This document shows positions 55,827-64,000 of a DNA stretch of 64,000 nt, one piece after another (the stretch's first letter is position 1; every line of letters begins with the position of its first letter). The stretch comes from Yamadazyma tenuis (Eukaryota; Ascomycota; Pichiomycetes; Serinales; Debaryomycetaceae), in NCBI RefSeq assembly GCF_029203305.1, contig NC_089465.1, positions 372,001-436,000 of the forward strand, given 5' to 3'. The position numbers were made by a program, and so were the translations under genes. The notes under the pieces are model-generated. The model made no database searches. It was not told where the DNA came from and was given only the letters and a program-made list of their open reading frames with translations.

Positions 55827-56278
55827 AGTTGTAGGGGAATACGTGCAAGTTTAGTAGTTTAGAGGTAAATTGGAAAACACCGGAGTTGCAGTGTGGAGAG
55901 CGAGCACTTGAAACCGAGGATGGGGAATTTAGGGTTAGGGCGACGTGCGGCGGGAGCTACGGGGTTGCGCACGGACCCCCGCGGTGGCTTACCACCACCC
56001 AGATTTAAAAGGCTATAAGGTAGAGGATTCTTCGACGAACTTAGTGAGGATATCACCGGGGCTGGGTGCTGTGATACTAAGGTATGGCCAATGTCATGTT
56101 GGCGGTTCGTGAGCTGTACTTGATAATTCACACTTGGAAATCTGGTAGTTTGTCTTTTGACTATCGTTAGACCACTGGACCTTGCCATAATATACTTCAC
56201 TACCCAGGTCTCCCGCATACCCACTACGACAAGCTATCAAAAAATGTATATGTCTATAACCTTTCCTATTTACAACCA
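55827..56278. other. Intergenic region upstream of the ABC gene
   Basis: The promoter of the ABC gene (minus) and 3' flank of the twin-CX9C gene. It holds TTTAGGGTTAGGG at 55928-55940. A minus-strand 121-codon frame (55859-56224) is biased and lacks family features; it is rejected. Confidence 0.5.
55928..55940 (+). promoter_or_regulatory. TTAGGG-repeat site, possible Tbf1 site
   Basis: TTTAGGGTTAGGG lies about 100 bp upstream of the ABC transporter ATG. TTAGGG repeats are the type bound by Tbf1, a known promoter factor in Candida species. Confidence 0.35.
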
Positions 56279-56458
56279 TTACCACTTCTTTCCACTCATT
56301 TGCTTCTGAACACAGCTTTTAAACAGGGAAAACTCTGCTTGGCACAGGTCCTTGGAGATCGTCGCATAGTTCTTCAAGATGCACTGTCCGTACGCCATGC
56401 CCTCCACCGAGCACTTGGCACTCACGTCAATGAACTTCTTTGCTGGCCTGACCTTCAT
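56279..56458 (-). CDS. Twin-CX9C mitochondrial protein, NDUFAF8-like
   Basis: A 59-aa protein from ATG at 56456-56458 to TAA at 56279-56281. The sequence starts MKVRPAKKFIDVSAK and then has two perfect CX9C pairs: C-SVEGMAYGQ-C and C-QAEFSLFKS-C, the helical-hairpin fold imported by the Mia40 relay. The order, and the blocks AYGQC and SKDLCQAEFSLFKSC, match NDUFAF8 (C17orf89), a complex I assembly factor with NDUFAF5, better than Cox17, Cmc or Mdm35 types. The C-terminus is short and basic (MSGKKW). An in-frame TGA upstream and no other ATG support the start. It is easily missed because it is short. Confidence 0.75.
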   Translation of the reverse strand: MKVRPAKKFIDVSAKCSVEGMAYGQCILKNYATISKDLCQAEFSLFKSCVQKQMSGKKW

Positions 56459-56701
56459 CGAGTAAGAAAAGTTCGCGGACGTTGAAGAAAAACCTAATGA
56501 GTGGAATCAAGGACATGGATACTGGAACATGAATTTCTGACTGTGGCTAGTGACTGTCTATTGTATATCCATTTCAATTTCTTCATAATCCAGTTGTAGC
56601 ACTATAATGTCTGATCTATGTTTGCACAACCAAACACCATTGATGTAGTTTGGTCCGTCTCGCTCGAGACCAAACTCACTGCCTTTTCTTGTCAAACGTA
56701 C

Positions 56702-56775
56702 GACTCCGTGGCCAAGCTGGTTAAGGCGTAAGACTGTTAATCTTGAGATCGTGAGTTCGATCCTCACCGGGGTCG
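56702..56775 (+). tRNA. tRNA-Asn (GTT anticodon)
   Basis: A 74-nt tRNA. The acceptor stem GACTCCG pairs with CGGGGTC (one G-T pair), the discriminator is G, and the anticodon GTT is at 56736-56738 in loop CTGTTAA. The B-box GTTCGATCC is present, the D-arm has TGG...GGTTAAGG, and no intron is seen. A TTTTTTT terminator follows at about 56782-56788. It matches the yeast tRNA-Asn sequence closely. Confidence 0.95.
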
Positions 56776-56781
56776 TCTACC

Positions 56782-56788
56782 TTTTTTT
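56782..56788 (+). terminator. Pol III T-run terminator of tRNA-Asn
   Basis: A run of seven T about 6 bp after the tRNA 3' end, the standard Pol III termination signal. Confidence 0.8.
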
Positions 56789-56871
56789 GGCAGAGAAATC
56801 GACACCGCGATTTCCATCCCCAACTACTTTGTACCCATAGGTTTCACTGTGATTTTTTTTTACCAAGAGAT

Positions 56872-57900
56872 ATGTATAGCGCTGTGGCCCTGCAACAAAT
56901 ACATCCCGGTAGTTTCAAGAATACGGCTGACTCCATGGGTGGCAATTTCGCCGGTTCACTTCCCGAAGATTCACCAGATAATTCCAAGGGCTCTTCCGCA
57001 ACCGCTAATAACGCCCTCAATGATGATCAAATTTACCAATGGGTCAGTGAGCTAGTCACGGGGGCCAACAGAGAAAGGGCGTTATTGGAGTTGGGAAAGA
57101 AGAGAGAACAGTACGATGATTTGGCATTGGTGTTATGGAACTCGTTTGGAGTGATGACCGTGTTGTTGGAGGAGATTGTATCGGTATATCCGTACTTAAG
57201 TCCTCCATTACTCACGGTTTCTGCCAGCAATCGGGTTTGTAACGCATTGGCCTTGTTGCAGTGTGTGGCATCCAACTCGTCCACTAGAACCCTTTTCTTA
57301 CAGGCTAACCTCCCATTATACTTGTACCCATTTTTATCAACAAACACCAGACAGAAACCATTTGAATATTTGCGGTTAACCAGCTTGGGAGTCATCGGTG
57401 CCCTCGTGAAGAACGACACCCCTGAGGTCATCAACTTCTTACTCACGACCGAAATTGTACCCCTCTGTTTGAACGTGATTGAAATCTCGTCTGAATTATC
57501 CAAAACGGTGGCCATCTTCATTTTGCAGAAAATCTTGTTGGACGACTTGGGCTTATCATACATATGCACCACCTACGAACGGTTCCATACGGTTGCTGCT
57601 GTGTTGCTGAAGATGATTGACCAACTAACATTGGCTAACCTTAGTGCTGGTGCCGACACCAGTGGTAACGACAAGCCCGATGCCGCTGCCAGCAACAGCA
57701 ACAGCAACAGTACCGGCCGGTTGTTGAAGCACGTGATCCGGTGCTATATGAGATTAAGTGACAATTTGGAGGCCAGAAAAGCGTTGGCATCGATTCTCCC
57801 TGACTCCTTGAGAGACGGCACGTTTTCCGACATTTTACAGGATGACGTGGCCACCAAAAAGTGTTTGGCCCAGCTCTTGGCCAACATCAGTAACCCGTAG
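56872..57900 (+). CDS. CAF40: CCR4-NOT subunit Caf40 (Rcd1/CNOT9 family)
   Basis: A 342-aa armadillo-repeat subunit of the CCR4-NOT complex, the deadenylase and mRNA-decay hub. A low-complexity N-tail of about 50 residues precedes the Rcd1 domain, which begins [26 protein letters not shown] and includes [31 protein letters not shown] and [31 protein letters not shown]. Late blocks are [15 protein letters not shown] and [16 protein letters not shown] Ser/Asn-rich insert is at about 260-280. A CTG codon at residue 246 (57607-57609) sits where human CNOT9 has Gly in the VLxKM block, as expected if CTG is Ser. It starts 96 bp after tRNA-Asn. Confidence 0.95.
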   Translation: MYSAVALQQIHPGSFKNTADSMGGNFAGSLPEDSPDNSKGSSATANNALNDDQIYQWVSELVTGANRERALLELGKKREQYDDLALVLWNSFGVMTVLLEEIVSVYPYLSPPLLTVSASNRVCNALALLQCVASNSSTRTLFLQANLPLYLYPFLSTNTRQKPFEYLRLTSLGVIGALVKNDTPEVINFLLTTEIVPLCLNVIEISSELSKTVAIFILQKILLDDLGLSYICTTYERFHTVAAVLLKMIDQLTLANLSAGADTSGNDKPDAAASNSNSNSTGRLLKHVIRCYMRLSDNLEARKALASILPDSLRDGTFSDILQDDVATKKCLAQLLANISNP

Positions 57901-58064
57901 AAGTGTATAGTTTCGTGTATAGTAACAGATAAAGGTACCTATCCCATTTGTTCTCTCACGCCTCCAGTTTCCAGTTTAGGCAGTCGAAATAATCGGTGCG
58001 ATACTTAATTTTCGTCCCTACATAAACCGAGCTTATCGCCAACTTTAAAATTTTATTTACGCCA

Positions 58065-59828
58065 ATGTCTTCGTACGACCAGTCCAACGAGTTTTCTCAT
58101 CAGTTTAAGCACTCGGACTACGAACGCCGGAACTCGGTGGTTTATGGTTCTCTTGGTAAAGGTGGACTTTTCATCCCTAAAGACTTTGTAACCCCCCGTG
58201 CCATTGACTCATTTGTGGATGAGAACTCGGTGGAATCAGATGAACAAAGCCCATTGATTGTGGCAGGGCCCAACCACAGACGGAAATCCACCATCGAAAG
58301 AGACATTCTTAGAAAGGAGCGTGAGGTGCTCAAGGACAACAATATATTTGTATCTTCTGACACTGCTGCTGAAGATGAGGATGAGGAACACATTAGAAGA
58401 ACGTTTGAAGAGGCGGTGGTGGCCAATAAAATCCCCGTCACCACCGTGTCGTTGGAATTGAGGCATTTGCTCAAGTCGTCCATTCCTTTGGTGTTGACGT
58501 TTCTCTTGCAGAATTCCTTGAGTACGGTGTCGGTGTTGTCGGTAGGCCATTTAGGGGCTACCGAGTTGGCGGCAGTGTCAATGGGTTCTATGACCGCCAA
58601 TATCACCGGGTACGCCGCCATACAGGGTGTAGCCACGGCGTTGGACACGTTGTGCCCCCAGGCGTTTGGTGCTAAGAAGTATCATCTCGTGGGGGCCTAC
58701 TTCCAAAAATGTACCGCTCTTATCTTCACGTTCATGTTACCAATTTTAGTGGTGTGGCTCTTTTTCGGCTACCAGTTGATCTGTTTGATGGTTCCCGACA
58801 AGGAGACCGCCAAGTTGTCGGCGGTTTACCTTCAGTATATAACTCCCGGTATTCCTGGGTATATTTTGTTTGAGTGTGGGAAGCGGTTCTTACAGGCCCA
58901 GGGAGTATACCACATATCCACATATGTGTTGTTCATTGCCGCCCCTTCTAATGCCATCATGAACTTCTACTTTGTTAGTAAACTTGGTTACTATGGGGCT
59001 CCTTTGGCCGTGGCCATAAACTACTGGATCATGGCCTTAGGTTTACTTGTAGGAACTGTTTACTTTGTCAAACCCGAACAGACGGCTTCAGGATTGCACC
59101 CATTAAAGTGCTGGAATGGGCTTAACGTTAAGGAAGCGTTTGGTGCCTGGGACAAGTTGATATATCTTGCAATTCCAGGGTTGATCATGTTAGAAGCAGA
59201 GTTTTTAGCATTTGAGATCTTGACATTAATAGCTTCGTACTTGGGGACCGTGGCGTTGGCAGCCCAGTCGGTGGGATCTACGATGGCGTCCTTGACGTAT
59301 CAGATCCCCTTTGCTATCGGAATTGCGGCGTCCACCAGAATCGCCAATTACTTGGGAGCAGGTTTGGCCGAATCCGCTAAGAAATCGACCCAGGTGGCCT
59401 TGAGCTTCGGATTGGTCATTTCGGCCTTTAACTTCATTGTGTTGTTCACTTTTGACCGTCAAATTGCCAATATGTTTACCAGTGACGAGAGGGTCATCAA
59501 GGCCATTGAAGGAGTGATGTGGTTGATTGCATTGATGCAAGTGAGTGATGCTGTTAACGCAAATTCCGCTGGATGCTTGAGAGGACAAGGACAGACCAAA
59601 ATTGGTGGAATCGTCAACTTGGTGTCCTACTATATTGTGGGCTTGCCCTTATCAATTTACCTCACGTTCTACTCCCCTTGGAAAGGTACCTTAGATGGTC
59701 TTTGGATTGGGTCCACTGTGGCATTGACTCTCATTGGAGTGATCCAGAGTTACTACGCGTTGTTTGCAGACTTCAACAAGTTGTGTGAAGATGCCAGAAA
59801 CAGAACCGGCGGTGATTCAACCGTTTAA
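58065..59828 (+). CDS. MATE-family transporter (Erc1-like)
   Basis: A 587-aa multidrug and toxin extrusion (MATE) transporter with 12 predicted membrane helices. It has a hydrophilic N-tail of about 130 residues that contains a dibasic, acidic region. Helix 1 starts around ELRHLLKSSIPLVLTFLLQNSL. The MATE block GVATALDTLCPQAFGAKKYHLVG is intact, and so is the second-half block ALAAQSVGSTMASLTYQIPFAIGIAASTRIANYLGAG. S. cerevisiae relatives are Erc1 and YDR338C. Membrane location (vacuole or cell surface) cannot be told from the sequence. The following ENP1 gene is convergent, 38 bp away. Confidence 0.9.
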   Translation: MSSYDQSNEFSHQFKHSDYERRNSVVYGSLGKGGLFIPKDFVTPRAIDSFVDENSVESDEQSPLIVAGPNHRRKSTIERDILRKEREVLKDNNIFVSSDTAAEDEDEEHIRRTFEEAVVANKIPVTTVSLELRHLLKSSIPLVLTFLLQNSLSTVSVLSVGHLGATELAAVSMGSMTANITGYAAIQGVATALDTLCPQAFGAKKYHLVGAYFQKCTALIFTFMLPILVVWLFFGYQLICLMVPDKETAKLSAVYLQYITPGIPGYILFECGKRFLQAQGVYHISTYVLFIAAPSNAIMNFYFVSKLGYYGAPLAVAINYWIMALGLLVGTVYFVKPEQTASGLHPLKCWNGLNVKEAFGAWDKLIYLAIPGLIMLEAEFLAFEILTLIASYLGTVALAAQSVGSTMASLTYQIPFAIGIAASTRIANYLGAGLAESAKKSTQVALSFGLVISAFNFIVLFTFDRQIANMFTSDERVIKAIEGVMWLIALMQVSDAVNANSAGCLRGQGQTKIGGIVNLVSYYIVGLPLSIYLTFYSPWKGTLDGLWIGSTVALTLIGVIQSYYALFADFNKLCEDARNRTGGDSTV

Positions 59829-59866
59829 AAGGGCTTAAATTCATCTCATATACATGGTATTTCTAA

Positions 59867-61240
59867 TTAAAATGCATTCATCATTACAGCCTCCTCCACT
59901 TGCTGAGGAGCTCTTGGAGTTCCTGCCAACAACTCTCTTCTTATTTCAGGACCGATTCCCTGGTGGAATCTCTGTCTCACCGTCTCAAGTAGGAAATCTC
60001 TCTGATCGTCTGTTATATCGTTTTTGTATCTTTGCGCGAACGCCAAAAATGCCTTGTGCCAAACCACCGGCAAAGAAGGTAAGTTAGACTTTGTGCCTTC
60101 ATTGGCTTCGGTATCAATCATCATATCCACTTGTTGCTGTTCGACTTTTCTAAATCTCATGAAGTAGAACACCAAGTCATCCAATGTCTGGTATGGTAAG
60201 GCGTACTTCTTTTCCACCAACACTCTGATGAAAACAGTGGAGGCCGGACTGAAATCTCTTTGTGCCAACTGTGATAACGCCACAGACGAATGTAATACGG
60301 GAACAGATACCTTGGCCAATACAGAAGCTGCAATAGTAGCTTCTCTTACTGAGCAGTGACCGTCAACTAATGGGAATAAAAACCCTTTGAAAAAGGCTCC
60401 GGGTTTATATAACGATTTCTTAATGGCTCTGTAGATGTGATAATTCACTGAATGGTCTTCCGAGTCTTCGATACCGACCCTGAATCTTTCGAGCAAAATA
60501 CTTTCGATGAATTTTTGGGCTTCGTTGGCTTGTAAATTAGAAACAAACAATTTGGTGGCTTCGTATACTGCATGAGGAGTCCAAGATTCGGGGTTGGTGA
60601 CGTATAACACATCTTGCCAGTTCTTTAAACTTGGTAACACCTTGAACAACTTGGGCAATTTTCCATGACGGTAGTTAGCTAAAATCTGGCCAATTTTTTC
60701 GTATGCTGCAATGACTTTTGGAGGTAATTTGACCCCATCAACAGGTCTTCCTCCAGTACTTCTCATGATTTCCTTTTCTTGGATTTTTGCCATGATCTTG
60801 TCGGCCAAGTTTATCAGTCCACCAATCCCATTACCTGTCAGGAAATACTTCTCAAACATCTCGGCGTCCTGTTCATTGACTTCAATTTCCTCTTCGTCGT
60901 AGAACTCTTCTTCGAAATCAGAATATTCTGCTTCCTCATCGCTTTCTTCAAACTGTTCCTCCTCTTGTTCCTGAGCTCTGAAGGCCTCTAAGAAAGAAGC
61001 TTTGGATGTCTTGTTGCCTTCGTCTTCTTCCTCGATTTCTTCTTGTTGTTCTTTGGCCAACTTCAAAATTCTTCTCGATGTGCTTGCATCCAAGAACTCT
61101 TCACCATTCTCCCCCATAGTATTACTAGTTTTTCTGGACTTCTGATGAGTCTTCAATCCTCCATTGAGGCTGGTGATATCTCTATGCAAAGGATTGTGCC
61201 GTGGCTTCTCCTTGGTATCGTTAACCGTAATCTTTCCCAT
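59867..61240 (-). CDS. ENP1: 18S rRNA processing factor Enp1 (bystin)
   Basis: A 457-aa nuclear protein of the pre-40S particle, needed for 20S pre-rRNA formation and export. The start is the ATG at 61238-61240 (MGKITVND); the frame beyond reaches only a TTG. The N-terminal part is basic, then acidic (about 75-135, runs of Glu/Asp). The bystin core follows: YRHGKLPKLFKVLPSLKNWQDVLYVTNPESWTPHAVYEATKLF and LERFRVGIEDSEDHSVNYHIYRAIKKSLYKPGAFFKGFLFPL. It ends near RRELLAGTPRAPQ. Yeast Enp1 is 483 aa. RRPE and PAC elements lie upstream. Confidence 0.95.
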   Translation of the reverse strand: MGKITVNDTKEKPRHNPLHRDITSLNGGLKTHQKSRKTSNTMGENGEEFLDASTSRRILKLAKEQQEEIEEEDEGNKTSKASFLEAFRAQEQEEEQFEESDEEAEYSDFEEEFYDEEEIEVNEQDAEMFEKYFLTGNGIGGLINLADKIMAKIQEKEIMRSTGGRPVDGVKLPPKVIAAYEKIGQILANYRHGKLPKLFKVLPSLKNWQDVLYVTNPESWTPHAVYEATKLFVSNLQANEAQKFIESILLERFRVGIEDSEDHSVNYHIYRAIKKSLYKPGAFFKGFLFPLVDGHCSVREATIAASVLAKVSVPVLHSSVALSQLAQRDFSPASTVFIRVLVEKKYALPYQTLDDLVFYFMRFRKVEQQQVDMMIDTEANEGTKSNLPSLPVVWHKAFLAFAQRYKNDITDDQRDFLLETVRQRFHQGIGPEIRRELLAGTPRAPQQVEEAVMMNAF

Positions 61241-61272
61241 ATCTATTATATACAAATGCTTAGTAGGTGATT

Positions 61273-61292
61273 AAAATTTTTTTTAAGATGAG
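61273..61292. promoter_or_regulatory. RRPE and PAC elements of ENP1
   Basis: AAAATTTTTT (61273-61282), an RRPE-like element, and GATGAG (61287-61292), the PAC core, lie 33-52 bp upstream of the ENP1 ATG. IPI1 has the same pair, fitting co-regulation of ribosome-assembly genes. Confidence 0.5.
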
Positions 61293-61331
61293 CAGCTCTT
61301 CGCGAATTTTGACTTGACTGCAAAATCTTGA

Positions 61332-63956
61332 CTAGGCCTTATCGTAGGCTATGTGCACAAGAAGTGAAGAATAGATGAGCTCCTCGCCGAGGGCATCATT
61401 GAGGGGAAGATACCTGTATCCACCCTTCAAGTTTTCCAAACGACATACAAATACCCCTAGTAACAAGTCATTGTCTTTCGATACCATAGTTCTAAGCGAA
61501 AGCTTCAAGAACAAAAGCTGATTTGCAACCATAGTACCTGAAAAACTTTCATTCCACGTGGGATTGAACCCATTTTCTGCCACAATTGATGTTTGATTTA
61601 CAGCTGAACCGTTGTCGTAATGTATGTCACGCGCACCGATGACATCCAATTTCACAAATGGGTTTATGCCAACCGTATCTTTGTTCTTGGGTTTGGGGAG
61701 TTGGTGCGCACTAATAATAGTGATATTGAACTTGATCCGTTTTTCCTCTAAATGCAATATGTTCCTCATTGTATGCTTGACCAATGGCTTTCTAAAGTCC
61801 TTAGGTTTGAGGAAATATCCCACCTTATCTTTTCCATCGAAGAGAGCCTCGTTTATCTGCTGTCCTAAATCGTAGGTCTGCCAGTTCGTCGCAGCCATTT
61901 GGACTCCATGGGTCCAGTAGCTGATGGGAATAAAATTCAGAGACCTAAGTCTCATACTTGACGGATATACTCTCATGAAGAACTTTCTGTTGTGTTTATC
62001 CACCGACTTTTGCTTTGTTTCGTCCTTCAACATCAAATCGATGGTCTTCTCGCTGAGGGAAAAACAATGGTTGAACGTCTTCGATTCGGGTAACGAGAAG
62101 TTCCTGAACTTTTGTCCTTGAACGTAAACAGCTAAGTCACTCAAATCATCGATCACTTGCTTTTTCTTTCTCTTCTTTCCGGAAGAAAGGTTGCTGGTGG
62201 AACTTGTAGTACTCCCATTGTCTTCGCTGAAAGATGTGCTGGCTGTTGACGATGTCAAGCTTCCTGTTTCTGTTAGGACCAAGTGGTGTGGAGTGGTTTT
62301 CTTGATCTTGAGGATGATTTTAAACTTTAAGTCGTTCGGTGAAGGAAGGAGAGCTACACCTTTGAGTGGTTGGATAACAAGAAGTTCACCTAGAATTTCT
62401 AATAGCAAGTTTCTTGTTTGTAGTTGTGCTTCGGGAGAGCAATTGATTTCCAAGCTAAGAATCAAAGGGAACAGACTTGCCACAAATGCATACCGTTTTA
62501 TGGTAGTGAGAACATTCCTCAATGAGATCGATGTAGTGAAAGACCTGCCGTGGCATACCACAGGTTCGACATCTGTTACCATGTTATCTCCATCCCAAAT
62601 GTCGATTTCTACACATCGGCATCCTTTTTGTAAAGTTTTCACATACCCCTCTGAAGAAGAATCATCAGCCACTTGTCTGCCTGTCAAATAAGTATTATGA
62701 GAAGAAGAAATGTAATACTCATTTAAGGGCTGGTTGTAGTAATCGTCATCATGGCTACCTTCAATGATTGGCTTTGAGTACTTAGATAGCAAGAACTGGT
62801 TAAGGCTTTCTGTTGTCCACTGATTCGTATCATTACAGAACTTGTAGAATAGCTTGTCATTGGTTTCGTCATCAAAATTCTCACCTTGGACTTTGGAAAT
62901 GAATTTCTTGAACAGTCGAAAGTCCATCTCTTTCAGCGCACCGGAAGCACCACAGATCTGGTCCCAAATATGGTCTATATCATCACGTCTCTTGAGAAGA
63001 GCAATGAACTCCTTGAATTCTTCAAAATTGATCACCCTGACATCGTTCACCACCGTTTTGAAATCGAGACTATCGAATATGGTTCTTAGGTGATTTCGAC
63101 TGATGTTGATGTTCAACCTAGCAATGTACTTCACTATATCATCAAATGATAAGTATTCTTTCTGGGGCTTTGAAGGAGAACTAGTAGAGTTCATCATTAC
63201 CAATTCCTTCTGCTCCTCATCCATGTTATCGAGGTCGATATAGAACTTGTCCAGTAGCTGCGCTCTTAGCTTCTTCAAGTTATTGATGGTGCTAAAGAAC
63301 CGTTTGGCATCAACTTCGGTATCAGCTATCAAGTGCAACGTCTTCATCTTCTTCTTGGTGGCATTGAAATAGGATATGGTGATCCACTGGTTTTCAAATT
63401 CCTGAGAAATGTTGAGTTCGTCTCGAAAGTGTCTGGCTTCCTGCTGGTATAAGACTTTTTTTACATCATCAATAGTGAACTTCTGAAGTTTCTTGCTTGC
63501 AATTGTTGTGGTTGTAAAAAGCTTCTGGATGTTAAGTACCGGGAGTATTGATGGGTTTATGCTCTTGTTTGCAACATTCCATATGAACATCCAAGTCTGA
63601 GGATCAATGTGAAAATATATTCTTTTCTTTGACTTCAGCGACACCTTGAGCAAGCTCATTCCGTCCTCAAAGAAAATGCTGGGGATCTTCACATGTGCAT
63701 CTTTATTCTTGAGTGGTGAAAACTCCACATCATCAATGCTGTTGCTATCATTACTTTTGACTGAAAAGAGCCTAGGAGAAGAAAGTCTTCTCTTTGACAT
63801 TTCACCTTCGTACTCCAATGAATCCTGTGAGTCATTCTTGCTTGTGCTGAGAATCTTCCTCAAGATTCCTCCCAGACCTTTAACCTGCTCAATTGAAGAA
63901 TCAGACCTTTTGTGATCGGATATCCGCAAATTGATGATCGAGGAAGTCACACTCAT
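61332..63956 (-). CDS. PLC1: Phosphoinositide-specific phospholipase C (Plc1)
   Basis: An 874-aa delta-type phospholipase C that cleaves PI(4,5)P2 to IP3 and diacylglycerol; in yeast, IP3 feeds inositol polyphosphate synthesis and gene control. Layout: PH-like region (about 90-240), EF-hand-like region (about 270-400), X domain, charged linker (about 575-610), Y domain and C-terminal C2. Catalytic residues are all present: His420 (SSSHNTYLTG), Glu450 and Asp452 (CVEIDIWDGD), His469 (CHGRSF). The Y domain includes FFMRVYPSSMRLRSLNF and VQMAATNWQTYDLG. The C2 region starts around RIKFNITIISAHQLPKP. Length agrees with yeast Plc1 (869 aa). The ATG is at 63954-63956. Confidence 0.95.
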   Translation of the reverse strand: MSVTSSIINLRISDHKRSDSSIEQVKGLGGILRKILSTSKNDSQDSLEYEGEMSKRRLSSPRLFSVKSNDSNSIDDVEFSPLKNKDAHVKIPSIFFEDGMSLLKVSLKSKKRIYFHIDPQTWMFIWNVANKSINPSILPVLNIQKLFTTTTIASKKLQKFTIDDVKKVLYQQEARHFRDELNISQEFENQWITISYFNATKKKMKTLHLIADTEVDAKRFFSTINNLKKLRAQLLDKFYIDLDNMDEEQKELVMMNSTSSPSKPQKEYLSFDDIVKYIARLNINISRNHLRTIFDSLDFKTVVNDVRVINFEEFKEFIALLKRRDDIDHIWDQICGASGALKEMDFRLFKKFISKVQGENFDDETNDKLFYKFCNDTNQWTTESLNQFLLSKYSKPIIEGSHDDDYYNQPLNEYYISSSHNTYLTGRQVADDSSSEGYVKTLQKGCRCVEIDIWDGDNMVTDVEPVVCHGRSFTTSISLRNVLTTIKRYAFVASLFPLILSLEINCSPEAQLQTRNLLLEILGELLVIQPLKGVALLPSPNDLKFKIILKIKKTTPHHLVLTETGSLTSSTASTSFSEDNGSTTSSTSNLSSGKKRKKKQVIDDLSDLAVYVQGQKFRNFSLPESKTFNHCFSLSEKTIDLMLKDETKQKSVDKHNRKFFMRVYPSSMRLRSLNFIPISYWTHGVQMAATNWQTYDLGQQINEALFDGKDKVGYFLKPKDFRKPLVKHTMRNILHLEEKRIKFNITIISAHQLPKPKNKDTVGINPFVKLDVIGARDIHYDNGSAVNQTSIVAENGFNPTWNESFSGTMVANQLLFLKLSLRTMVSKDNDLLLGVFVCRLENLKGGYRYLPLNDALGEELIYSSLLVHIAYDKA

Positions 63957-64000
63957 AATCAGGGTGCTTCTACTCCTATCTCTCGCGGGAAAGCTCTCAT

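Noticed and set aside
55859..56224. 121-codon minus-strand frame upstream of the ABC gene
   Set aside because: It lies in the promoter region, shows no domain, and its start lies in sequence without coding bias.
56300..56485. 61-codon plus-strand frame near 56.3 kb
   Set aside because: It is the shadow of the twin-CX9C gene on the other strand, which has a clear Cys pattern.

Overview
The window is a gene-dense stretch of a budding-yeast nuclear chromosome: single-exon genes on both strands, short AT-rich spacers, one Pol III tRNA gene, and orthologues of Saccharomyces genes. It fits the CTG-Ser clade (Debaryomycetaceae and relatives). At three conserved places (EXO70 563-565, CAF40 57607-57609, DNM1 40074-40076) a CTG codon sits where relatives, recalled from memory, have Ser, Gly or Ala rather than Leu. 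A small twin-CX9C gene resembling the complex I assembly factor NDUFAF8 also fits a lineage that keeps complex I. Leu at CTG codons should therefore be read as Ser. The genus cannot be fixed from the sequence.

Layout. 1-6142: EXO70 3' end, a Cup9/Tos8-like TALE homeodomain gene, an unrecognised 407-aa gene, LYC1 and GIM3. 6143-10000 is a fast-evolving island: a decayed gene, a gene ending in 11-residue repeats, the relic 3' end of a second copy of it, and a short arrestin-like protein with PY motifs. 10031-17413 (all minus): CEG1, SNT2, LEA1 and a PHAF1/UPF0183 protein. 19033-24759: a disordered protein, a DHA1 drug transporter, and BRL1/IPI1 back to back. 25101-30090 (minus): a 2-oxoglutarate oxygenase, an ankyrin-BTB protein and an MNN1-family mannosyltransferase. 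30091-32595 is a 2.5-kb gap with a possible small spliced gene and, next to the permease, a GATA-site cluster. 32596-45420: general amino acid permease, PRE3, membrane cyclophilin, OST1, DNM1, an Anp1-family protein, RTT109, CDA2 and a perilipin-like protein. 46531-51730: an M20 hydrolase-like protein, a Dal5-type permease and an amidase. 52034-63956: NAP1, a peroxisomal ABC half-transporter, the twin-CX9C gene, tRNA-Asn, CAF40, a MATE transporter, ENP1 and PLC1.

How genes fit together. The M20 protein, Dal5-like permease and amidase, plus the GATA-rich amino acid permease, look like nitrogen-scavenging functions. IPI1 and ENP1, two ribosome-assembly genes, both carry PAC and RRPE elements close to the start codon. 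OST1, the MNN1- and Anp1-family proteins, the ER cyclophilin and CDA2 serve secretion, glycosylation and the wall. RTT109 follows its upstream neighbour by only 45 bp, and that gap holds a G1/S-type element.

Several longest open frames begin at GTG or TTG. Starts were moved to the first fitting ATG for PRE3, NAP1, ENP1, IPI1, GIM3, the amidase, the PHAF1 protein and the MNN1-family gene.
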